Below are positions 8,116 to 17,058 of a stretch of DNA of 64,000 nt, in pieces. Source of the stretch: Halovenus amylolytica (GTDB lineage: Archaea > Halobacteriota > Halobacteria > Halobacteriales > Haloarculaceae); the NCBI GenBank assembly GCA_004015825.1, contig SAYS01000010.1, positions 1 through 64,000 on the forward strand, given 5' to 3'. A model generated the notes under the pieces. The model did not search any database. It saw only the letters and a program-made list of their open reading frames with translations, and was not told the origin of the DNA. Numbering within the stretch: the first letter of the stretch is position 1; every line of letters begins with the position of its first letter. Position numbers and translations under genes: made by a program.

Positions 8116-8137
8116 TGAATCGTTCTATAACACCCTG
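8116..8137 (-). repeat. Right terminal inverted repeat of the toxin-antitoxin unit
   Basis: Read from 8137 inward on the minus strand, it matches the left end (7227-7248) at 18 of 22 positions. The 10-bp duplication ACCACCTGAA follows at 8138-8147. Confidence 0.65.
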
Positions 8138-8247
8138 ACCACCTGAAACGAAAGCCCTGGTATCACATCTACTCTGTTTACTTAATACTTCTTTTAGTTT
8201 ACGCTGTATCTCGAAAGGTGGGTTTCTCGTTATCAGTGACGGAAGGA

Positions 8248-8253
8248 TTTAAG
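8248..8253 (+). promoter_or_regulatory. TATA-like box of the Fe-S oxidoreductase gene
   Basis: TTTAAG lies 25-30 bases before the ATG at 8278, consistent with leaderless transcription. Confidence 0.45.
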
Positions 8254-8277
8254 CATACTTGCACAATCCGTTAGACT

Positions 8278-10467
8278 ATGCAGGCTCTGCTACAGTCAGA
8301 CACACCCACACGGGAAGTGTACGAGCCACTGAGCCATCCGCTGGAGGTCTCGGCTTTTTACTTTCTGGCCGTTATCGCGGTACTTCTGTTTGTTTTCGGG
8401 CTCTACCGGCGGCTGCAGAGTTACACCGACGGCCCCGACGACGAGTTTCCACGTCTCGACGACTTCGGAGTGAGGGTTCGCCGAGCCACCCGGATCGCCT
8501 TCTCGAACGAGAAGCAGTTCGACCGGGACATCTACGCCGGCGTGATGCACTCGTTTATCGTCTGGGGGTTTCTGACGCTATTTATTGCGACGTCGATCCT
8601 CGCCGTCGATCTCTATATCTACGAGCGCTTCGTCGGGAGTTCCTTCTGGCAGGGTGACTTCTACGTCGCCTACCAGTTTGCCGTCGACGCACTGGGACTG
8701 CTGTTCGTCGTCGGCATCGGGATGGCAATCTACCGGCGCTACTGGGTCCGCAACGACCGGCTGTTCAGCCGACACACCTCGCTCGAAGACCACCTGTTCG
8801 TCTGGACGCTGTTTTTCCTCGGCGTCGGTGGCTTCCTCCTCGAAGGCATTCGGATTCTCGTCAACGGCTACCCACCGTTCGAGGTCGTGAGCTTCGTCGG
8901 CTGGGCGACGGCGCTTGGCTTCGAGGCCGTCTTCGCTGCCGTCGGAGTCTCCAACGCTGGCGGTGTCGCGGGCTCGGTCCACTGGGGGATCTGGTGGTCA
9001 CACTCGCTGCTCTCGCTTGCCTTCATCGCCTGGATTCCCTACGCGAAACCGTTCCACATGCTCTCCTCCTTTGCCAACGTCGTCGCCCGTGACGAACAGG
9101 CTGGCAAACGCCTCCCGAACGTCCCCGCCGATCTGGACGCGACCAACGCCGAGTCGATGGACGATTTCACCTGGAAGGACCGCCTCGATCAGGACGCCTG
9201 TACGAAATGCGGGCGCTGCTCGGCGGTCTGTCCAGCCAAGGCCTCCGGCCGGCCGCTCGATCCGAAAAACGTCATTCTGGATCTCAAAACGTATCGCGAG
9301 GAGATGGGGGCCAACGGCGACGAACCGGTCGATATCGTCGCCGACGGTGGAACGTCCGTCATCGACGCCGCAAAGATGGAGTCGTGTATGTCCTGCATGG
9401 CCTGCATGGATGCCTGCCCGGTCGAAATCGAACACCTCAAGAGCTTCACGAAGATGAACCGCCAGCTCGTCGACCAGGGTGACGTCGACAGCAACGTCCA
9501 GGACGTCTTCCAGGACGTGATGCAACAGGGCAACACCTTCGGCGAACCCCAGCGCAACCGTGCCGACTGGGCCGACGAACTCGACTTCGACATTACAGAC
9601 GCCCGCGAGGAGGAAGTCGAGTATCTCTGGTACGTCGGTGATTACCCGAGCTACGACGACCGGAACAAGACGGTCGCTCGCTCGCTGGCGAAGCTGTTCG
9701 ATGCGGCCGACGTGAGCTTCGGCATCCTCTTCGACGACGAGAAGTACGATGGTAACGACATTCGCCGGATCGGCGAGGAGTTCCTCTATCTCGAACTCGC
9801 TGGCCACCACGTCGAAACCTTCGAGGACTGCGAGTTCGAGAAGATCGTCTGCACAGATCCACACTCCTACAACACGTTCGAAAACGAGTACCCGGAACTC
9901 GACTTCGAGGAGTTCGCCGACGATCCGATGATGCCCTTCGACTACGACGAGGAGTGGAACGCCGACGGGGAGATCGACGTGCTGCACTGGACCCAGGCCG
10001 TCGAAGAACTCGTCGTCGACGAACGGCTCGGACTCGACGGGACAGAACTGGAGTATACCGTCACCTATCACGATCCGTGCCACCTCGGCCGGTACAACGA
10101 CGAGTACGAGGCTCCCCGGCGACTCATCCGCGCGAGTGGCTGCGATCTCCAGGAGATGCCCCGAAACCGCGCGGATTCCTTTTGCTGTGGTGGCGGTGGT
10201 GGCGGACTCTGGATGGATTTCGACGAGGATCCCAAACCCAGCGAGCAACGGATCGCGGAAGCACTCGAAGAGACCCCGGCAGGCAGCGACGTCGAGAAGT
10301 TCGTCGTCGCCTGTCCGATGTGTATGACGATGTACGAGGACGGCCGGAAGACTGGCGGCTTCGAGGACGACATCGAGATCGTCGACGTCGCAGAGCTACT
10401 GGTCGAAGCAGTCGAACACGACGAACCTGCAGAGACTGCCGACGCTGGACCGGCGTCCAGCGACTGA
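8278..10467 (+). CDS. Membrane heterodisulfide reductase-related Fe-S oxidoreductase
   Basis: This is a 729-residue fusion. Residues about 20-270 form a cytochrome-b/NarI-like membrane domain with several helices and His residues suited to haem (HSFIVWGFLTLF, HSLLSLAFIAW). Next come two 4Fe-4S clusters, CTKCGRCSAVCP near residue 308 and CMSCMACMDACP near 370. The C-terminal half is HdrD/GlpC-like, with CCG motifs at HDPCHLGRY and SFCCGGGGGGLW (about 600-645) and a last one in ACPMCMTMYED. Such proteins move electrons between the quinone pool and a soluble donor or acceptor. In haloarchaea they are often linked to electron-transfer flavoprotein or acyl-CoA oxidation, but no ETF gene is adjacent here. 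The exact partner is unknown. It appears to be a single-gene unit with its own TATA-like box. Confidence 0.88.
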   Translation: MQALLQSDTPTREVYEPLSHPLEVSAFYFLAVIAVLLFVFGLYRRLQSYTDGPDDEFPRLDDFGVRVRRATRIAFSNEKQFDRDIYAGVMHSFIVWGFLTLFIATSILAVDLYIYERFVGSSFWQGDFYVAYQFAVDALGLLFVVGIGMAIYRRYWVRNDRLFSRHTSLEDHLFVWTLFFLGVGGFLLEGIRILVNGYPPFEVVSFVGWATALGFEAVFAAVGVSNAGGVAGSVHWGIWWSHSLLSLAFIAWIPYAKPFHMLSSFANVVARDEQAGKRLPNVPADLDATNAESMDDFTWKDRLDQDACTKCGRCSAVCPAKASGRPLDPKNVILDLKTYREEMGANGDEPVDIVADGGTSVIDAAKMESCMSCMACMDACPVEIEHLKSFTKMNRQLVDQGDVDSNVQDVFQDVMQQGNTFGEPQRNRADWADELDFDITDAREEEVEYLWYVGDYPSYDDRNKTVARSLAKLFDAADVSFGILFDDEKYDGNDIRRIGEEFLYLELAGHHVETFEDCEFEKIVCTDPHSYNTFENEYPELDFEEFADDPMMPFDYDEEWNADGEIDVLHWTQAVEELVVDERLGLDGTELEYTVTYHDPCHLGRYNDEYEAPRRLIRASGCDLQEMPRNRADSFCCGGGGGGLWMDFDEDPKPSEQRIAEALEETPAGSDVEKFVVACPMCMTMYEDGRKTGGFEDDIEIVDVAELLVEAVEHDEPAETADAGPASSD

Positions 10468-10510
10468 CGACTAATATGTAAATATAAGAAAACTATATAG
10501 TTCCCGTTGG

Positions 10511-10520
10511 ATTAATATAT
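10511..10520 (+). promoter_or_regulatory. TATA-like box of the PhoU/AbrB gene
   Basis: ATTAATATAT lies about 27 bases before the ATG at 10542, the standard leaderless spacing. Confidence 0.5.
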
Positions 10521-10541
10521 CTCGGGGTTGGATAGCATAGT

Positions 10542-11540
10542 ATGGAAACGCGCAAGGTGCAGGTCACGGGCGGATCGACGTATACGGTTTCGTTGCCGAA
10601 AGACTGGGCAACAGCGAACGACGTCAGTTCGGGGACCGAGGTCGAGTTCTACTCCGAAGACGATCTGCTGTTGCTGACGCCGACGTCCGACGACGAACAC
10701 ACACGCGGGACACTCGATGTCTCCGACATCACCGACGAGGAGGAGCTCACGCGGGCCGTCATGACGATGTACGTCAGCGGCTTCGACGTGATCTCGCTGG
10801 AGACCGACCAGATGACCGCAAAACAACGGCGGACGATCCGGGATGCGACACAGGGGCTGGTCGGGCTGGAGGTAATCGAGGAGATGCCAACCAAGATGGT
10901 GTTACAGGATCTGCTCGACTCCTCCGAGCTCTCGATCGAGAACGCGATCACGCGGATGCGGCTGGTCTCGCTCACCATGCTCGAAGACGCAGTCGAGGCG
11001 CTGGTGACGGACGACGACCAGCTCGCACACGACGTGATGGAGCGTGACGACGATGTCGACCGGCTGTGGTACATGACTTCTCGGGTGTTCCGGACGGTGC
11101 TCCGGAATCCGACGGCGGCAAACGAGATCGGCTTTTCCCGGGAGACCTGTTTCGATTACCAGTCGAGCGCACGCCAACTGGAGCGGATTGCCGACCACGC
11201 GACGAAAATCGCGACGCTGTCACTGGAGATCGGTGCGATCCCCGACGACGCTGCGGACTCGATCCGTGAGTTACACGCGGAAGCCGCGACGGTGCCAGAA
11301 ACAGCGATGGACGCGCTGCTGGCAGCGGACTCGGAGGAGGCAGTCGAACTGGCCAACCAGGCGCGTGAACACATCGGAGTGGTCGACGAACTCGTCCGCA
11401 ACGTCGACAAAGAGATCTACGAGTTCGAGCCCCAGGTTGCACAGATGCTCGGGCTGGTCATCGACTCCCTGTCCCGGACTGCTGACTACGGGACGAACAT
11501 CGCGGAGAGCGCGCTGCAGAAATCGGCACCGCGCCCGTAA
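10542..11540 (+). CDS. PhoU domain protein with N-terminal AbrB/SpoVT-type domain
   Basis: This is a 332-residue protein. Residues 1-45 (METRKVQVTGGSTYTVSLPKDW...GTEVEFY) form a swapped-hairpin AbrB DNA-binding fold. The remainder is mostly alpha-helical and contains a PhoU-like three-helix bundle, for example ARQLERIADHATKIATLSLEIG around residues 210-230. Haloarchaeal proteins of this architecture are thought to act as phosphate-signalling regulators, combining DNA binding with PhoU-type sensing. No pst transporter genes are adjacent, so regulation in trans is likely. It is convergent with rps8e, with 24 bases between the stops. Confidence 0.9.
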   Translation: METRKVQVTGGSTYTVSLPKDWATANDVSSGTEVEFYSEDDLLLLTPTSDDEHTRGTLDVSDITDEEELTRAVMTMYVSGFDVISLETDQMTAKQRRTIRDATQGLVGLEVIEEMPTKMVLQDLLDSSELSIENAITRMRLVSLTMLEDAVEALVTDDDQLAHDVMERDDDVDRLWYMTSRVFRTVLRNPTAANEIGFSRETCFDYQSSARQLERIADHATKIATLSLEIGAIPDDAADSIRELHAEAATVPETAMDALLAADSEEAVELANQAREHIGVVDELVRNVDKEIYEFEPQVAQMLGLVIDSLSRTADYGTNIAESALQKSAPRP

Positions 11541-11564
11541 CCGTATTCGATTACAACAGCCGTC

Positions 11565-11936
11565 TTATTCGACCAGCACGGCGTTGACCTGGCCGTCCTG
11601 TCCCGGCCGGGAGGTCACGCGTGCCTCGCCTTCACTCGTCTCGATGACTGCACCGCGAGTGATGATGTTTCGGCGGGCGTAGTTCGGGTCTGCCGGGTTC
11701 TCGACGACGTCGAGGATCTCGGCCGCGACTGTTCCGTCGTCGGTGGCGACTGTGGCGGCGTCGGTCTTGATCGCCCGGACCTTCGTCTCGGTCCCGCGTC
11801 CGTTGACCGTCTTGAGTTTGGTCTCGCCGACCTGCGTCTCGGTCGGTTCGGAGCCGAGTTCGTGTTTTCGTTTGTCGCGTTTCGGTCGGAGTCGACCGCC
11901 TGTCCGTTTTCGAAGCGAACGTCCCTGGTCTTTCAT
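11565..11936 (-). CDS. rps8e: 30S ribosomal protein S8e
   Basis: This is a 123-residue protein with the archaeal/eukaryotic S8e pattern: MKDQGRSLRKRTGGRLRP (basic start), RDKRKHELG, an internal NGRGTETKVRAIKTDAATV, and NPADPNYARRNIITRGAVIETSEGEARVTSRPGQDGQVNAVLV. It is the usual archaeal length. It is a small-subunit component and a strong marker of an archaeal chromosome. The gene is divergent from the small membrane-protein pair beginning at 12059, with about 120 bases of shared upstream sequence. Confidence 0.97.
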   Translation of the reverse strand: MKDQGRSLRKRTGGRLRPKRDKRKHELGSEPTETQVGETKLKTVNGRGTETKVRAIKTDAATVATDDGTVAAEILDVVENPADPNYARRNIITRGAVIETSEGEARVTSRPGQDGQVNAVLVE

Positions 11937-12058
11937 ACGAATGCAGTGGCGTCTCCACCACTTGAAGGTCTCGAATCGTCGGCACCGTCAGCCCCGCTAT
12001 CGTGCAGGATACTTCGGGGAAAAAATATATATCTGGTAATCGCTTCGGTCCCACCGAG

Positions 12059-12259
12059 ATGGTCGAGTTATGGATGCTCCTGGCGTTGATTTTGCCGAGT
12101 CCGTTGTTGTTCGCAGCCGGCTTCGTCGCTGGGAAAGGGCACGTCCGCTACCTCGCGAAACACGGTGGTGAGTGCGGATACCCGGCACTCATTCAGGAAA
12201 CAGCCAGAAAGTACAGACAACAGATTGGGGACACCACCGAGGTGGAACGGCATGATTGA
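12059..12259 (+). CDS. Small membrane protein, function unknown
   Basis: This 66-residue protein starts MVELWMLLALILPSPLLFAAGFVAGKGHVRYL, one hydrophobic helix followed by a basic and polar tail. The start at 12059 is preferred over the upstream in-frame ATG at 12002 because a TATA-like run (12024-12032) lies about 30 bases before it. Its last 8 bases overlap the next gene, so the two small membrane proteins are coupled. I do not recognise the family. Confidence 0.65.
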   Translation: MVELWMLLALILPSPLLFAAGFVAGKGHVRYLAKHGGECGYPALIQETARKYRQQIGDTTEVERHD

Positions 12260-12497
12260 AATTATCGGCCTCCTGGGGGTGGCACTGTTTCAGGTCACGA
12301 TCACGGTCTTTGGATACTACTCCGCAATCGGACACATCAACCGAATGCTGGATATCGAGGAACCGGAGTCACCACAGATACTCCAGAATATGCGAAAGAG
12401 CCTCTTTTCTGACGAGGCGCTGACTGTCGCCGATATCGATTCTATCGACGACTGGGACGCGTTCGAGACAGCGCGCGACGACGAGATAGAGGAGTGA
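12252..12497 (+). CDS. Small membrane-anchored acidic protein, function unknown
   Basis: This 81-residue protein starts MIEIIGLLGVALFQVTITVFGYYSAIGHINRML (one N-terminal helix), followed by a soluble acidic tail with SLFSDEALTVADIDSIDDWDAFETARDDE. It overlaps the stop of the preceding 66-residue protein by 8 bases, suggesting translational coupling and perhaps a heteromeric membrane pair. The family is not recognised. Confidence 0.65.
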   Translation: MIEIIGLLGVALFQVTITVFGYYSAIGHINRMLDIEEPESPQILQNMRKSLFSDEALTVADIDSIDDWDAFETARDDEIEE

Positions 12498-12501
12498 TCT
12501 G

Positions 12502-12750
12502 TTATTTCCCGCCGTGTTTTCGATACCAGACCTGCTCTCCGACAGGTGATTCTCCCTCCTCGATGTCCAGCCGGCTCACAAAGAGATCGCGGATCGCGAC
12601 CGTGACGACCAGCTCCACCGACCCACCGTGCTCGTCCGTCACAGTCACCACACAGTGGCCGTCGCGTTCCTCTACCGACTCGATGGTGCCGACTGACCAC
12701 CGCTCGATATGGTGTGCCGGTTCACGGGCGTGGATTCGGTCGTGACTCAT
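12502..12750 (-). CDS. Conserved small haloarchaeal protein, function unknown
   Basis: This 82-residue protein reads REPAHHIERWSVGTIESVEERDGHCVVTVTDEHGGSVELVVTVAIRDLF...GESPVGEQVWYRKHG. The start at 12750 (MSHDRIHAREP) was chosen because the 40 extra N-terminal residues of the longer ORF look non-coding. Alternating beta strands with a short basic end suggest a small beta-barrel (OB or SH3-like), but the family has no known role that I can state. It is convergent with the preceding membrane-protein pair, 4 bases apart. Confidence 0.7.
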   Translation of the reverse strand: MSHDRIHAREPAHHIERWSVGTIESVEERDGHCVVTVTDEHGGSVELVVTVAIRDLFVSRLDIEEGESPVGEQVWYRKHGGK

Positions 12751-12890
12751 TGTCGAATCGAGGATCTGGATGGACAAACTCCCGTCGACTGGACGGGCAA
12801 CCCGCCTGTCGAGAGCAGCGATTCCCGCGTTCTCGGACAGTACAGCCCCGTGGGTGGTGCTTATTTCCATCGAGACCCTACCCGAGTGTA

Positions 12891-13994
12891 ATGAACGATA
12901 CTACGTCGACTGGCCAGGACCCAACCGAACAGTCGACGGACGACGCTTCTTTTCGGCTCTCCGAGAACGGCGACACGACAGCTGTTTCGGCTTCGACAAC
13001 TGCCGAGGTCACAAGCGAACCAGCACTCGTTGTCGACGGTGTCTCCAAGCGCTTTGGCAGCGGGGAGGATGCAGTCGTCGCAGTCGACGACGTGAGCTTC
13101 ACGATCGAACAGGGCTCTGTCGTCGGCCTGCTCGGCCCGAACGGGGCCGGCAAGACGACACTGATCAAATCGATCCTCGGGATGGTCCTCCCCGACGAGG
13201 GAACCGTACAGGTGTTCGGCACCGACGTGCGCGACGGCCGCCGCGGTGCCTACGCCGACGTCGACGCGATGCTCGAAGGTGCTCGAAACGACTACTGGCG
13301 ACTCACCGTCCGGGAAAATCTGCGCTATTTCGCGACGATCAGCGGGATCGATCCCGACTCGGTGACGGCGCGTCACGATCGACTGCTCGACCGACTCGAA
13401 CTCACGGAGTACGCCGATACCGCCGTGCGCAATCTCTCCCGTGGGATGAAACAGAAAGTCTCGCTGGCGAGTGTCCTCGCCGGGGGTGCGAAACTCGTCT
13501 TCCTCGACGAGCCGACGCTGGGGCTGGATGTCGAAAGCTCCCGGACCCTCCGCGAGGAACTGAAACGACTGGCCCGCGAGGAGGGGCTTACGATCTTCGT
13601 CAGTAGCCACAACATGCGCGTCATCGAGGACGTCTGTGACCGCGTCATCGTGATGTCCGATGGCCGGGTCGTCGCCGACGATACCGTCGAAGCACTGCTT
13701 CGCAGTGCCGACCGCAACGCCGTCCAGATCACCAGCGCCGATATCGACGACGGCGTCGTGCGCGCGCTCGAACGGGAGTTCAAACTGCTCGCCGTCGAAG
13801 CGGTCGACGGCCGCCGCCGTATCGAAGTTAGGGCCAGCGGTGACGATCTGTACCTGCTCGTGGACCGCCTCCGCGAGGCTGGCGTCACGATCGATGGGAT
13901 GCGAACCATCGAGCCCGACTTGGAAGACGTGTTCGTCGGGCTCACAGGGAAGCAGTCCGGACTCGGTGGCGCCGGCGAGGGGTGGTCACAGTGA
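12891..13994 (+). CDS. ABC-2 type exporter ATPase
   Basis: This 367-residue nucleotide-binding protein has Walker A GLLGPNGAGKTTLIK near residue 80, signature LSRGMKQKVSLA, Walker B LVFLDEPTLGLD and H-loop VSSHNM. An unusually long, low-complexity N-terminal extension of about 45 residues (Thr, Ser, Asp-rich) precedes the ATPase fold. The C-terminal 90 residues (VQITSADIDDGVVRALE...) are the extra domain common in ABC-2 exporters. It powers the permease that starts inside its stop codon (GTGA overlap at 13991). The pair resembles drug or lipid exporters, but the substrate is unknown. An in-frame extension upstream to 12714 overlaps the opposite gene and looks non-coding. Confidence 0.92.
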   Translation: MNDTTSTGQDPTEQSTDDASFRLSENGDTTAVSASTTAEVTSEPALVVDGVSKRFGSGEDAVVAVDDVSFTIEQGSVVGLLGPNGAGKTTLIKSILGMVLPDEGTVQVFGTDVRDGRRGAYADVDAMLEGARNDYWRLTVRENLRYFATISGIDPDSVTARHDRLLDRLELTEYADTAVRNLSRGMKQKVSLASVLAGGAKLVFLDEPTLGLDVESSRTLREELKRLAREEGLTIFVSSHNMRVIEDVCDRVIVMSDGRVVADDTVEALLRSADRNAVQITSADIDDGVVRALEREFKLLAVEAVDGRRRIEVRASGDDLYLLVDRLREAGVTIDGMRTIEPDLEDVFVGLTGKQSGLGGAGEGWSQ

Positions 13995-14809
13995 GCAATC
14001 AGACGGACGCCAGCGAGCAACTCGACGACCCCCGTCCGGCGACGTACTACCATCTCGCGCGGGCGGTGCTGTACCGTGAATTCCTGATCTTCGTCCGGTA
14101 TCCAGCCAACGCCATCGGCGGCATCGTCGTCTCGCTTTTTTTCTTCGGCGTGCTGTTTTACGGCGGCCGGATGGTCGCCGGGCAGGCGCTGACCGATTCG
14201 ATCGAGGGGATCATCGTCGGCTACTTCCTGTGGACGCTGTCTGTCGGTGCCTACTCCTCCGTCTCGAACGATATCGGCAGCGAAGTGCAGTGGGGAACGC
14301 TCGAACGACACATCACGACACCCTTCGGGTTCGCACCGGTCGCCCTGCTGAAAGGCGTCGCCAAGATCGTCCGGACCTTTCTTACCTCGGCGATCGTCCT
14401 GGCTGCGATGATTCTCATCACCGGCACGACCCTCCAGCTCGAACTGCTCACGATCGTCACGATCGCGGGGCTGTCGATTACTTCCGTGCTCGGACTGGGC
14501 TTTGCGGCCGGCGGGATCACGGTACTCTACAAACGCATCGGCAACTGGCTCAATCTCCTCCAGTTCGGGTTCATCGTCCTCATCTCGGCGCCGGTGTTCG
14601 ACGCCCCCTGGACCAGACTGCTGCCACTGGCACACGGCAGCGCACTGCTCCAGCGTGCGATGGTCGACGGGACACGGCTGTGGGAGTTCGACCCGCTCGA
14701 CCTGGGACTACTCGTTGCAGTCGCTATCGGCTATCTCGTCGGTGGCTATCTGGTCTTCCAGACCGCCACACGGCGGGCGCGCCGACTCGGCGTTCTCGGT
14801 GACTACTGA
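13991..14809 (+). CDS. ABC-2 type exporter permease
   Basis: This 272-residue membrane protein of the ABC-2 family has a cytoplasmic N-terminus (YYHLARAVLYREFLIFVRYPANAIGG) followed by about six helices. A GTG start at 13991 overlaps the TGA of the ATPase gene, while an alternative GTG lies at 13982. The conserved coupling-helix region before helix 3 reads NDIGSEVQWGTLERHITTP. With the ATPase it forms a two-gene exporter. The 162 bases between this gene and DUF2070 (14810-14971) show no gene. Confidence 0.9.
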   Translation: MSNQTDASEQLDDPRPATYYHLARAVLYREFLIFVRYPANAIGGIVVSLFFFGVLFYGGRMVAGQALTDSIEGIIVGYFLWTLSVGAYSSVSNDIGSEVQWGTLERHITTPFGFAPVALLKGVAKIVRTFLTSAIVLAAMILITGTTLQLELLTIVTIAGLSITSVLGLGFAAGGITVLYKRIGNWLNLLQFGFIVLISAPVFDAPWTRLLPLAHGSALLQRAMVDGTRLWEFDPLDLGLLVAVAIGYLVGGYLVFQTATRRARRLGVLGDY

Positions 14810-14971
14810 GTTTCATAGTGTTTGTTGCGAGTCTTTACCAGAGGGAGACACACAGTCTCCCAGGCAGACGGCCACCGGCCGTCGACGCCGTGGTGGAACA
14901 AGACACCGGTTACACGGCCTAAAACACCGATATTTGTACCGTGGTCACGAAAATTACCGCAACAAACACTA

Positions 14972-16843
14972 TCAGGCAGGGACGTTCTCCGCGATGAGAA
15001 AGAGGAGTGCAGAGACGGAGAACACGGCGAACAGAAAGACTGCGGCCAGCCCCGTCGCCATCGGGACCATCGCGTTCGCGGTGCTCGCGAGTGTCTCCGT
15101 CCGGTCGTTTCCGAACACCGTCACTTCGGCACGCTCGGTCGCCATCCCTGCCTCGACCGGTTCGAGATCTGCGATCGCTTCGGCGACCAGCGACTGCACC
15201 AGTCCGATCAACTCGCCGTCGGGGATTCCGTCACCGATCTGGTTTTCGGCCTCGACGGTGTTGACGATGTGTGTATCGCTGGTCATCACCTCTGCTCTGT
15301 CCACCGAGTCGAGTGTGTCGAGAATGTCCTCGCGAAGTCCCGGCTCCATATTGTTGCCGTCGAAGAGGATGTACGCAGTTCGGTCGTCGTCGACCTCGAA
15401 CACCGCGACACGGATTCCGAGCGGGCCGATACCGTCTTCCGATTCCCAGACTGTTTCGTCCCAGGCTGTCCCGACGTGGAGTTGCTTCTGGTCCTGATCG
15501 ACGAGCAACTCGCCGGCCGTCTCGGCTGCACCGATCATATCGAACGATCGCTTGCTTCCCGGGACGATGTGGCCGATATCGCCGCCACCGAGGCCGTCGT
15601 TGCAGTTGTGTGCGTCGACAACTATTACATCGTCGAGACCGCTCGACTGGGCTTTCGAAGCGGCTGTGAGTCCGACCGAGAACTCGACATCGTCGGCACA
15701 GCCCGGCGAGAAGGTGTTGACGAGGACGGCGCCGTCGCCGATCGCGTGGCCGGTGAGCGTCGCCTCGCCCTCGGTAACCCGGAGGCCGTTCGTGGCGGTG
15801 TCGGTGTATTCGATGCTGTCGACGGCATCCTCGACGGTCTCGCAGATCGTCCCGACCTCCCGCTCGGTGACCAGATTGAAATCGTGGCCAGCGGTCGCAT
15901 GCGGTGCGAAACTGAGTCCGTCGGCAGTCTCCGCCAGCCGGACTGGAAGGTTGCCACCACCGATATCACCCATCGGACCGGGGTGGATCATCGGGAGGAC
16001 GAAGCGGGCTTTCTCCTCGCCGTTCGACCGGCGGATGGAGAGCACTGTGACGGGGACGACCGCTTCCTCGCCGATATCGACGAAGAACTCTTCGAGTCCT
16101 CGTGAGTATCCCGCCAGGTGGCCGAGAAAGCCCTGGATGAAATCGAGCACCGAGACGCCGAGACTCGACTGCCAGGGCCAGTCGATGATCCGGACGAAGC
16201 CGATGACTGCGGCCGCGTGGATGGCACAGATAACGCCGAGCAGAACGAAATCGAACGGGTAGATACTGTCCTGGAGTTGCAGTGCCGTGTGATCTGGCCG
16301 GGCGAAAAACACCTCCAGAAACGGGCCGCCGACCTGGAGGTAGGTCAGCGTCCCGCTGTAAATAAAGAGCAGTATCGCCGCCGCGACGGTCTGGATGCTC
16401 GCGGGGATCATCGACCGCAGTTTGCGCTGGGAGATCGCCAGGATCACGAACAGTCGTAGGGCGAAGATGGCCGCTAACCCGACGATGAGCGTATCGAGGA
16501 CGAACTCCTGGGTGTATCCGAGCAGGAATGACAGCAGTCCAGCCGTCAGCAAGACGACGATCAACACCAGCTCACTGACGAGTGCGAGCAGCGACGCGGT
16601 GTGGCTCGTCATCCGCCCCCCGAGCGCGTTGTCGAGTGGTGCAGTCAGGATACTCGCAACGAGTGTCGGGAGACCGATGAAGAATACCCCCCGCCAGGCG
16701 TCGTCGAGCGGGTACGCCGAGTCGAAGGCGACGATCCCTGTGATGCCGGCGAACACGAGCGCGAGCGAGAGACTGGCATACCACCGTGGGGCCCGGAAAA
16801 TGTACCGCGACAGCCCCGCAAGATTGCTCTGTGTTGCCGTCAT
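14972..16843 (-). CDS. DUF2070 family membrane protein
   Basis: This 623-residue archaeal protein has an N-terminal membrane region of about six helices (residues 20-240), a large soluble domain in the middle (residues about 260-590), and one C-terminal helix (GLAAVFLFAVFSVSALLFLIA). The soluble part contains HPGPMGDIGGGNLPVRLAE, VVDAHNCNDGLGGGDIGHI and GIRVAVFEVDDDRTAYILFDGNN, which I associate with DUF2070. The Asp/His/Asn-rich motifs suggest a metal- or phosphate-binding site, and hydrolase activity at the membrane is possible, but no activity is established. It is a single gene, convergent with the ABC exporter. Confidence 0.9.
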   Translation of the reverse strand: MTATQSNLAGLSRYIFRAPRWYASLSLALVFAGITGIVAFDSAYPLDDAWRGVFFIGLPTLVASILTAPLDNALGGRMTSHTASLLALVSELVLIVVLLTAGLLSFLLGYTQEFVLDTLIVGLAAIFALRLFVILAISQRKLRSMIPASIQTVAAAILLFIYSGTLTYLQVGGPFLEVFFARPDHTALQLQDSIYPFDFVLLGVICAIHAAAVIGFVRIIDWPWQSSLGVSVLDFIQGFLGHLAGYSRGLEEFFVDIGEEAVVPVTVLSIRRSNGEEKARFVLPMIHPGPMGDIGGGNLPVRLAETADGLSFAPHATAGHDFNLVTEREVGTICETVEDAVDSIEYTDTATNGLRVTEGEATLTGHAIGDGAVLVNTFSPGCADDVEFSVGLTAASKAQSSGLDDVIVVDAHNCNDGLGGGDIGHIVPGSKRSFDMIGAAETAGELLVDQDQKQLHVGTAWDETVWESEDGIGPLGIRVAVFEVDDDRTAYILFDGNNMEPGLREDILDTLDSVDRAEVMTSDTHIVNTVEAENQIGDGIPDGELIGLVQSLVAEAIADLEPVEAGMATERAEVTVFGNDRTETLASTANAMVPMATGLAAVFLFAVFSVSALLFLIAENVPA

Positions 16844-17001
16844 TTGTCATATGACTATTCTGAGCGGGATTAAAACTACCTACCGTTTTCTCCCGCTGAA
16901 ACCCAGACAGTGCAGCCCGGATCTCGATCTGAGCCGACACCTGAACAGAATTATTTGGCCGGTATGAGAAACCGTGTTTTCGAGAGCAAAGGATTTAGGT
17001 A

Positions 17002-17015
17002 TTAGACGTGTCTAA
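17002..17015. promoter_or_regulatory. Inverted repeat TTAGAC-GT-GTCTAA, possible DtxR/SirR-type operator
   Basis: Perfect 6-bp arms are separated by two bases and nested in a wider ATTTAG...CTAAAT pair. The site overlaps the AT-rich stretch where the TATA box of the GDT1-family gene (ATG 17059) would lie. Metal-dependent DtxR/SirR/MntR-type repressors bind short palindromes of this general type, and GDT1-family proteins move manganese or calcium, so metal-dependent control is a reasonable inference. Confidence 0.45.
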
Positions 17016-17058
17016 ATATTGGTAGTGAGTCGTTCGATTTCACGAATGGTGAGCACCG

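Larger units (their letters stand above)
7227..8137. mobile_element. Non-autonomous transposon-like unit carrying a toxin-antitoxin operon
   Basis: Reading inward from 7227 and inward from 8137, both ends give CARGGTGTYATAGAA followed by a variable trinucleotide and TTCA, with 18 of the first 22 positions identical. A perfect 10-bp direct repeat flanks them. The interior, about 0.9 kb, contains only an HTH protein and a MazF/PemK-like protein on the minus strand, with no transposase. Haloarchaeal IS4-family (ISH8-like) elements make target duplications of about this length, so a transposase in trans from such an element is plausible. The family assignment is inference. Confidence 0.65.

Noticed and set aside
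8998..10248. Long minus-strand ORF (416 codons) opposite the Fe-S oxidoreductase
   Set aside because: It is the complement of a well-supported gene. Its composition is Val/Glu/Asp-rich without motifs, the usual shadow of a GC-biased gene.
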